A stretch of DNA of 59,765 nt from JAHHUA01 sp036635475 (lineage in GTDB: Bacteria > Bacillota > Clostridia > Oscillospirales > Ruminococcaceae), in contig JAVWQH010000008.1 in NCBI GenBank assembly GCA_036635475.1, positions 1-59,765 of the forward strand, in the 5' to 3' direction. The translations under genes were made by a program, and so were the position numbers. The notes beneath the pieces are model-generated. The model had not been told where the DNA came from and ran no database searches. It saw only the letters and a program-made list of their open reading frames with translations. How positions within the stretch are numbered: the first letter of the stretch is position 1; every line of letters starts with the position of its first letter. This document shows positions 53,877-59,765 of this stretch, piece after piece.

Positions 53877-54543
53877 AATTCTTGCATTGATTTTCCCCAA
53901 AAGATGTATTTGCTGTGAATCCCTTGTAAAAAACGGCGAGTATTTATGTGATAAATGCAAAGGTTTAATTCCATTACGAGATTGTTCATTATGCGCAATC
54001 TGTGGACAAAAACAGAATTTATGCAATTGTCAATTTAGTTTTGATGATGTTATCTCACCAACATTCTACGCAGCCAACGGGAAAACAGCTATGCTTAATT
54101 TTAAATTCAAAGGGTCTAAAAATGCAGCAGATTACTATTGTGATATTATTTGCGACAACTTTTTGAAAATGTATAACCCAAAAGATTTTGATGCAATTAT
54201 ATATGTTCCCTCAACAAACAAAAAAATTCGCACAAGGGGATTTAATCAAGCAAAATGGCTTGCAAAAAGAATATCCCAAAGCCTTGAAATCCCCATTTTG
54301 CATAATACTCTTATTCGCACCAAAACCAGCAAAACTCAGCACAATCTCAATTATCACGAACGTCAAGCCAACGCACAAAATAGTTATATTCTTAAAAATC
54401 CACCCAATAAAAATTCTAATATTATCCTTGTTGATGATATTATTACAACAGGTTCAACTCTTGATGCAATTTCATCAAAACTCAAAGAAAAAGGGGTTAA
54501 TAAGATTATCTGCCTTGTTGGTGCATCAACCAAACTTAAATAA
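53851..54543 (+). CDS. comF: ComF family phosphoribosyltransferase-like protein
   Basis: 230 residues. A zinc-binding N-terminus with several CxxC pairs (CICCES, CDKC, CSLCAICG, CNC) is followed by a type I phosphoribosyltransferase fold with the PRPP motif IILVDDIITTGSTLD near 193-207 and STNKKIRTRGFNQAKWLAK. ComF is needed for DNA uptake in competent Bacillus; in many other bacteria its role is unclear. It starts inside the end of recD2, using AAGGACGG as a likely binding site. Confidence 0.9.
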   Translation: MKLQQVSNKILALIFPKRCICCESLVKNGEYLCDKCKGLIPLRDCSLCAICGQKQNLCNCQFSFDDVISPTFYAANGKTAMLNFKFKGSKNAADYYCDIICDNFLKMYNPKDFDAIIYVPSTNKKIRTRGFNQAKWLAKRISQSLEIPILHNTLIRTKTSKTQHNLNYHERQANAQNSYILKNPPNKNSNIILVDDIITTGSTLDAISSKLKEKGVNKIICLVGASTKLK

Positions 54544-54557
54544 TTAACATTTAACTA

Positions 54558-54586
54558 TTGAACTTATCTAGTTAATATTCTATAAT
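54558..54586 (+). promoter_or_regulatory. Promoter of the mreB-like gene
   Basis: TTGAAC (54558-54563), 17 nt, TATAAT (54581-54586). Confidence 0.7.
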
Positions 54587-54652
54587 CAAAGATATGTATA
54601 TAATTTAATTTTATTTTCATTAATTATATTTATATAATAAAAGGAGTAAAAA

Positions 54653-55672
54653 ATGCCTTCAAATGATATAGGAATAGATTTAGGCACTGCAAGTGTTATT
54701 ATCTATGAATCCAACAAAGGAATTATCTTAAAAGAACCCTCGGTTGTTGCCGTAAACACTATAACTAATGAAGTCGTTAGCGTTGGCTGCGAGGCTTATG
54801 AAATGCTTGGACGAACTCCTGACAGGATTCGTGCTATTTTCCCTATGACAATGGGGATTATTTCTGATTTTAAACTAACTGAAGAAATGATTAAATATTT
54901 CATCAAAAAGTCCTGTGGTAACAGTATTGTCAAGCCTCGTGTTTCAATCTGTGTACCCTCGGGCATAACCGACGTTGAACTGAGAGCTGTTGTTGATGTT
55001 GCCGTTCGTGCAGGTGCAAGAAAAGTCTATCTTATTGAAGAACCTGTTGCCGCTGCCATTGGAGCAAATATCGACATCACAAAGCCAAACGGAAATATAA
55101 TCTTGGATATCGGCGGCGGAACAACTGATATCGCTGTATTATCCCTAAATGGAATTGTACTTAAAAAGTCAATCAAAGTTGCCGGCAATAACTTTAATGA
55201 TTCAATTGTCAAATATATCAGAAACACCCACAACGTTTTAATCGGTGAAAAAATGGCGGATACAGTTAAATGCGAAATTGGCAGCGTTTTCTTCAAAAAT
55301 GATGAGGATAAATCAATTGTTATTAAAGGCAGGAACCTTATAAATGGCTTGCCCCAAAAACTTGAAATCAAACGCAGCGAACTTTGTCCTACCCTTTTGG
55401 AAACTTGCGAGCCAATAATTGAAGCGCTTAAAAGTGTTATGGAAATTACTCCCCCTGAGCTTTCATCTGATATTTTCACAAACGGACTTACTATGACCGG
55501 TGGCGGTTCAATGCTTCATGGACTTGACTTGCTCATTAAACATCACTTAAAAGTCGAGGCATATCTTGCTGAAAATCCTATTGAATGTGTTGCAATCGGA
55601 ACAGGTAAATCCTTTGATTATCTTGACAAATTGTTTGATGGTTTTGTCACACCCGCAGTTCATCAACACTAA
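54653..55672 (+). CDS. MreB/Mbl family rod-shape actin homologue
   Basis: 339 residues. Actin-fold phosphate loops DIGIDLGTASVIIYE (N-terminus) and LDIGGGTTDIAVLS near 145-160, adenosine loop TMTGGGSMLHGLD near 280. It polymerises on the membrane to guide lateral wall synthesis. It stands alone with its own promoter and terminator, not in an mreBCD cluster, which fits an Mbl- or MreBH-like extra copy as well as a single MreB. AAAAGGAG precedes the ATG. Confidence 0.92.
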   Translation: MPSNDIGIDLGTASVIIYESNKGIILKEPSVVAVNTITNEVVSVGCEAYEMLGRTPDRIRAIFPMTMGIISDFKLTEEMIKYFIKKSCGNSIVKPRVSICVPSGITDVELRAVVDVAVRAGARKVYLIEEPVAAAIGANIDITKPNGNIILDIGGGTTDIAVLSLNGIVLKKSIKVAGNNFNDSIVKYIRNTHNVLIGEKMADTVKCEIGSVFFKNDEDKSIVIKGRNLINGLPQKLEIKRSELCPTLLETCEPIIEALKSVMEITPPELSSDIFTNGLTMTGGGSMLHGLDLLIKHHLKVEAYLAENPIECVAIGTGKSFDYLDKLFDGFVTPAVHQH

Positions 55673-55681
55673 TTACATAAC

Positions 55682-55717
55682 AAAAAGCTGTAACGAAAAT
55701 CGTTACAGCTTTTTTTA
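55682..55717. terminator. Bidirectional terminator between the mreB-like and M42 peptidase genes
   Basis: AAAAAGCTGTAACG (55682-55695) pairs with CGTTACAGCTTTTT (55701-55714) across a 5-nt loop, with A- and T-runs on the two sides. Confidence 0.92.
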
Positions 55718-55725
55718 TAATTGGA

Positions 55726-56754
55726 TTAGCCTATAAATGCTTTCAAAAGTTCAAATGTGTTCTTGATACCATCAATATGAGTTCTCTCATATCCATGGCT
55801 TGCATAAACTCCAGAGCCGATTAGTGCATGTCTTAAATCCCAGCCAGCACCCAAAGCAGCATCGCAGTCACTTCCGTACATTGGGTAAACGTCAAGTGCA
55901 TAATCAACTTTGTTAGCTTTAGCACTCTCAATAAGTCTTGTAATCATATCATAATTACTTGGACTTCTTGAGTCCTTAACGCAAATTGAAACTTGTCTTT
56001 CTGAGCAGTTTAATTCATCGCCAACGCAACCCATATCAACGCCTAAGATTTCTGTTACGCCGTCAGGAACGCTTCCACAGCCGCCATGTCCAACTTCCTC
56101 ATAAATTGTAATATGAGCATAAACAGCTCTTTCAGGTGTGATATTATTTTCTTTAATGAATTTTGCAAGTCCAATAATAACAGCAACACTCATTTTATCA
56201 TCAATAAATCTGCTCTTAACAAATCCTGTTTCAGTTATAGTTGTTTTAGGGTCAACACAAACAAAGTCGCCAACTTGAATTCCATCATCAAGGGTTTCTT
56301 GCTTAGATGTGCTTAATGTGTCAAGAACAACTTCAAGTGTGTCAAAACTTCTTTGAATTGTGTGATAATCCTTATTAACATGAGTACTTGCATTGTCTAG
56401 TTGAAGACAGCCTGTAAAAACCTTGCCGCCTCTTGTATAGATTTTGCAGTTTTCAGCTTCAACATTATTAGCTTCAAATCCGCCAATAGGAGAAATTCTC
56501 AATCTTCCGTTTGCTTTAATTGCTCGAACCATACCGCCTAATGTGTCAAGATGAGCAGTTAAAAGAAGACCATCTTGTTCATTTTTTCCGCCTAGTGAAA
56601 CAAGAACTCCGCCTTTAACGGTTTTCTTTGGCTCATATCCCATTTGTGTAAGCTCTTCAACAACAAAATCAGCTGCTTTATCAGCAAATCCGCTTGGGCC
56701 ATCAATTGATGTTAGCTTTTTGAATGTTTCTGTAATGTAATCAACGTATGACAT
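55726..56754 (-). CDS. M42 family metallopeptidase
   Basis: About 342 residues, start at ATG 56754 (GAGGTG upstream); the TTG 21 nt earlier has no spacing. Dinuclear zinc aminopeptidase fold: TAHLDTLGG near 65, FIDDKMSVAVI near 186, YEEVGHGGC (Glu-Glu pair) near 220, VDMGCVG near 240 and SHGYERTHI near the C-terminus carrying the last His ligand. Members are tetrahedral aminopeptidases trimming peptides, though some are annotated as glucanases. cdd lies upstream on the same strand. Confidence 0.92.
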   Translation of the reverse strand: MSYVDYITETFKKLTSIDGPSGFADKAADFVVEELTQMGYEPKKTVKGGVLVSLGGKNEQDGLLLTAHLDTLGGMVRAIKANGRLRISPIGGFEANNVEAENCKIYTRGGKVFTGCLQLDNASTHVNKDYHTIQRSFDTLEVVLDTLSTSKQETLDDGIQVGDFVCVDPKTTITETGFVKSRFIDDKMSVAVIIGLAKFIKENNITPERAVYAHITIYEEVGHGGCGSVPDGVTEILGVDMGCVGDELNCSERQVSICVKDSRSPSNYDMITRLIESAKANKVDYALDVYPMYGSDCDAALGAGWDLRHALIGSGVYASHGYERTHIDGIKNTFELLKAFIG

Positions 56755-56790
56755 TTTAAGCACCTCGTTTTTCAAATTCTTTTATATCCA

Positions 56791-57210
56791 CTACACCAAT
56801 GAATTTGGTGTGAATGACAATGGTAAAATTTCCTTTAATTTATATTCTTTGTAGTCGTCTTCGCTTTTTGCAAGAATGACAGTCATTGAGCCATCATTAA
56901 ACTCGCACAAAACCTGTCGGCACACTCCACAAGGAGCAGTATAATTTTGGGTTTTGCCTTCTTTTCCCATTCCCCCAACAATTGCAATTGCAATAAACTG
57001 AGTTTTGCCTTGGGAAACTGCCTTGAAAACAGCAGTTCGTTCAGCACAATTCGTGGGAGAATATGCAGCATTTTCTATATTACAGCCTGTTATTATCTCG
57101 CCGTCTTCACACAAAATAGCTGCACCAACTCCAAATCCGGAATATGGAATATAGGCATATTTTCTTGCTTCAATCGCCGCTTCAACAAGTTTTTTTCTAT
57201 CAAAGTTCAT
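56791..57210 (-). CDS. cdd: Cytidine deaminase
   Basis: 139 residues, start ATG 57210 with AAGGAGAA 8 nt upstream. The zinc site is NCAERTA (Cys and catalytic Glu) with PCGVCRQVL; YAYIPYSGFGVGAAI near the N-terminus binds the nucleoside. Salvages cytidine and deoxycytidine to the uridine forms. It is 36 nt upstream of the M42 gene and probably co-transcribed. Confidence 0.96.
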   Translation of the reverse strand: MNFDRKKLVEAAIEARKYAYIPYSGFGVGAAILCEDGEIITGCNIENAAYSPTNCAERTAVFKAVSQGKTQFIAIAIVGGMGKEGKTQNYTAPCGVCRQVLCEFNDGSMTVILAKSEDDYKEYKLKEILPLSFTPNSLV

Positions 57211-57529
57211 AAAGATTTTCTCCTTAGAGCTTAATTTCATATGAAATATTCTTGATTTTCTCTTAATCTTAGAGAAAAGCATTGTTATTATGACAATATA
57301 CCAAAAATATCTACTATTAAAGTATATCACTTCTTTTGTTCTTACGCAATAATTACAAATAAACTTATTCTTAAATTTCTATAAACCTTTTAATATATGA
57401 CAAAATGTGATATAATTATGCAGTTAATAGTATATTCGCAGAGTGTACTTATATTTTTTAATATTAAAATTAATAACATATTGTTTTTTTGACAAACTAT
57501 TATAAACAACTTAGAATTGGAGGATTAAT

Positions 57530-58285
57530 ATGAAACTAACTTCTTGGAACGTAAATGGACTAAGAGCTTGTTTAACAAAAGGCTTTGAAGAGTTTTTTAA
57601 AAATTCCGACAGCGACTTTTTTGCATTGCAAGAGATAAAAATGCAAGAAGGCGAAGCTGATTTTTCTCCTGAGGGATATTTTGCTTACATCAACAGTGCA
57701 GAAAAAAAAGGCTACTCAGGTACTGCTGTTTTCACAAAACATAAGCCTAATGCTGTTTCATACGGAATTGGCATTGATGAACACGACCACGAGGGAAGAG
57801 TTATTACTCTTGAATATGATAACTTTTTCTTTGTAACTCTCTACACTCCAAATTCTAAACGAGAGCTTGAAAGGCTTGAATATCGAATGAAATGGGAAGA
57901 TGATTTTCAATCTTATATCAAATCTCTTGATGCAAAAAAGCCTGTTATTATATGCGGAGATTTTAATGTTGCTCACAAAGAAATTGACCTTAAAAATCCC
58001 AAAAATAATACTAAAAATGCCGGCTTCACAATTGAAGAACGCAATAAAATGACACAATTTCTTGAAAATGGCTTTGTTGACACATTCCGCAAGCTCTATC
58101 CCGAACTTACAGATGCCTATTCTTGGTGGTCTTATATGTTCAAAGCAAGAGAAAAAAACGCAGGGTGGCGTATTGACTATTTTCTGATTTCCCAAAGAAT
58201 TTCAGAATTTCTGACTGCCGCAACAATTCACAGTGACATCTTAGGAAGTGACCACTGCCCTGTTTCAATTGAGTTGGATATTTAA
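57530..58285 (+). CDS. xth: Exodeoxyribonuclease III (AP endonuclease)
   Basis: 251 residues. KLTSWNVNGLRA start, LQEIKMQ (metal-binding Glu), VTLYTPNS, GDFNVAHKEIDL with catalytic Asp and Asn, and GSDHCPVSI with catalytic His at the end: the complete ExoIII/ExoA set. Repairs abasic sites. TTGGAGG precedes the ATG. Confidence 0.96.
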   Translation: MKLTSWNVNGLRACLTKGFEEFFKNSDSDFFALQEIKMQEGEADFSPEGYFAYINSAEKKGYSGTAVFTKHKPNAVSYGIGIDEHDHEGRVITLEYDNFFFVTLYTPNSKRELERLEYRMKWEDDFQSYIKSLDAKKPVIICGDFNVAHKEIDLKNPKNNTKNAGFTIEERNKMTQFLENGFVDTFRKLYPELTDAYSWWSYMFKAREKNAGWRIDYFLISQRISEFLTAATIHSDILGSDHCPVSIELDI

Positions 58286-58467
58286 TATGAAACTGATGCA
58301 GTAATCCATTTTCAAAATAGCACTATATAATAAATTATCTGTAATATATTAAATAAATATACAATTTTTTATAAAACAATTGATTTTTTTACCATTATAA
58401 ATTATATTATATAATATAGCTTTTTTACAATAAATTGGTTTGCAAATTTTGAGAGGAGGGGTATAAG

Positions 58468-59765
58468 TTGAGAAAAACGAAAATTATCTGCACTCTCGGT
58501 CCTGCCAGCTCTGACGAAAAAATAATCGAACAACTTGTTTTTTCAGGTATGGACGTTGCTAGATTTAATTTTTCCCATGGTTCTCATGAAGAACATCTTG
58601 AAAGATATAAAATAGTTGACAAAATAAGAACCAAACTCAATAAATCTATCGGAACTCTTTTGGACACAAAAGGTCCTGAAATAAGACTTAAAAAATTTAA
58701 AAATGGTAAGGCTTTTCTTACAACAAATTCTGTTTTCACACTAAAATCAAAATGTGATGAAGACGGAGATGAAAGTCAATGTGCAATCTCCTATCCCCAA
58801 CTTTATAAAGACGTTTGTGTTGGCACAAAAATCCTTTTAGATGACGGATTAATTGAACTGAAAGTAATTGAAGTTGCAGACGAGGACATCATATGCAGTG
58901 TTATTAATGGTGGAGATATTTCCGACAGAAAAGGCATAAACATACCCGGAGTATCCCTTTCTCTTCCATTTATCAGCCAAAATGATTATAATGATATCGT
59001 TTTCGGCATAGAAACAGGCTTTGACTTTATTGCTGCTTCATTTGTTAGAACGGCTGAAGATATCGCTCAAATTCGCCAAATTCTTGAAGACCATAATTGC
59101 AATACTATAAAAATTATTGCTAAAATTGAAAATGCTCAAGGCGTTGAAAATATTGATGAAATATTAAGAATTTCTGATGGCATTATGATTGCAAGAGGCG
59201 ATATGGGCGTTGAAATACCTCTGGAAGAAGTTCCAATTGTCCAAAAACTTCTGATTAAAAAAGCATATATGGTTGGCAAACACGTTATTACTGCCACTCA
59301 AATGCTTGATTCAATGATTAAAAATCCTCGTCCAACTCGTGCTGAAGCCACTGATGTTGCCAACGCAATCTATGATGGAACAAGTGCAATTATGCTTTCA
59401 GGAGAAACTGCGGCAGGCAAATATCCTGTTGAATCTGTTCGTACAATGGCTCTCATAGCCACACGCACAGAAAAAGATGTTGACTATAAATCACGATATT
59501 TTTCAACAGATGACATTGGCTCATATACAGCTCATGATGTAACCCACGCAATATCTCACGCAACCTGTACAACAGCATATGACCTCAATGCGTCCGCTAT
59601 TATCACTGTTACAAAATCGGGGCATACCGCAAGAATGTGCAGCAGATTTCGTGTTGATAAGCCTATTATCGCTTGTACCCCATCTGTAAATACATTCCGC
59701 CAACTTAGTATGTCTTGGGGCGTCACCCCTTTAATGGTGGATTTTAAAGATAATTATGAAGAACT
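58468..59765 (+). CDS. pyk: Pyruvate kinase (partial, runs off the window)
   Basis: 432 codons visible without a stop. Begins TTG 58468 with GAGAGGAGGGG upstream, reading MRKTKIICTLGPASSDEK. Converts phosphoenolpyruvate and ADP to pyruvate and ATP. Signature LLDTKGPEIRL near 72, KIIAKIENAQGVENIDEI, metal loop IMIARGDMGVEIP, and VITATQMLDSM are intact. The last visible residues are in the C-terminal allosteric domain; its end is outside the window. Confidence 0.97.
   Translation, partial: MRKTKIICTLGPASSDEKIIEQLVFSGMDVARFNFSHGSHEEHLERYKIVDKIRTKLNKSIGTLLDTKGPEIRLKKFKNGKAFLTTNSVFTLKSKCDEDGDESQCAISYPQLYKDVCVGTKILLDDGLIELKVIEVADEDIICSVINGGDISDRKGINIPGVSLSLPFISQNDYNDIVFGIETGFDFIAASFVRTAEDIAQIRQILEDHNCNTIKIIAKIENAQGVENIDEILRISDGIMIARGDMGVEIPLEEVPIVQKLLIKKAYMVGKHVITATQMLDSMIKNPRPTRAEATDVANAIYDGTSAIMLSGETAAGKYPVESVRTMALIATRTEKDVDYKSRYFSTDDIGSYTAHDVTHAISHATCTTAYDLNASAIITVTKSGHTARMCSRFRVDKPIIACTPSVNTFRQLSMSWGVTPLMVDFKDNYEE

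Noticed and set aside
1..59765. CRISPR array, rRNA, tRNA or prophage
   Set aside because: No regularly spaced repeats, no cloverleaf-like sequence in spacers and no phage structural or integrase genes were seen.

Overview
The window is a low-GC stretch (AT-rich spacers, AAGGAG-type ribosome binding sites, ATG/TTG/GTG starts) with gene families typical of anaerobic Clostridia: DUF5711-type, CvpA, two-ATPase ECF module, ClpE-like ATPase, M42 peptidase, corrinoid methyltransferases. Nothing fixes genus or species. The code is standard: ruvC ends in TGA and TGG is used for Trp.

Layout. (1) 1-3.3 kb: the N-terminal part of an M28-like lipoprotein, then a BlaI/MecI-type repressor with a near-perfect 15-bp dyad over its own promoter, and a BlaR1/M56 membrane protease whose C-terminal sensor region is cut by two in-frame stops. 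(2) 3.4-16.9 kb: histidine/peptide catabolism. hutD has its own promoter and 12-bp dyad. An oligopeptide ABC transporter (dppA-B-C-D-F order) runs towards hutD and is divergent from hutH-hutU-hutI-ftcD-fchA. Histidine would be converted to glutamate with the formimino carbon ending as methenyl-THF. (3) 16.9-31.6 kb: an S41 peptidase, then a long housekeeping operon ruvC-ruvA-ruvB-glmM-rRNA methyltransferase-ecfA1-ecfA2-ecfT-truA-DUF5711-cvpA-pgsA, then a ClpE-like ATPase. (4) 31.6-41.1 kb, minus strand: an asparaginase, then an eight-gene operon made of an SsuABC/TauABC-like transporter, three UroD-fold methyltransferase-like proteins, one corrinoid protein and a RACo-type corrinoid activator. 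This is the most distinctive locus. It looks like an uncharacterised methyl-transfer system for an imported methylated compound; the substrate is unknown and no pterin-binding methyltransferase is encoded with it. (5) 41.5-48 kb: one 2161-residue PAS/GAF/GGDEF/EAL protein whose three GGDEF motifs are all non-canonical while the EAL motifs are intact. (6) 48-59.8 kb: housekeeping genes (rlmH, walJ-like, murA, recD2, comF, mreB-like, M42 peptidase, cdd, xth) and a pyruvate kinase that runs off the window.

How the parts connect: the hut branch and the methyltransferase operon may both feed one-carbon units into the folate pool, and both are preceded or accompanied by dedicated ABC importers. That link is inference. 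No tRNA, rRNA, CRISPR array or intact transposase was seen. Promoter and operator calls rest on reading hexamers and dyads by eye.
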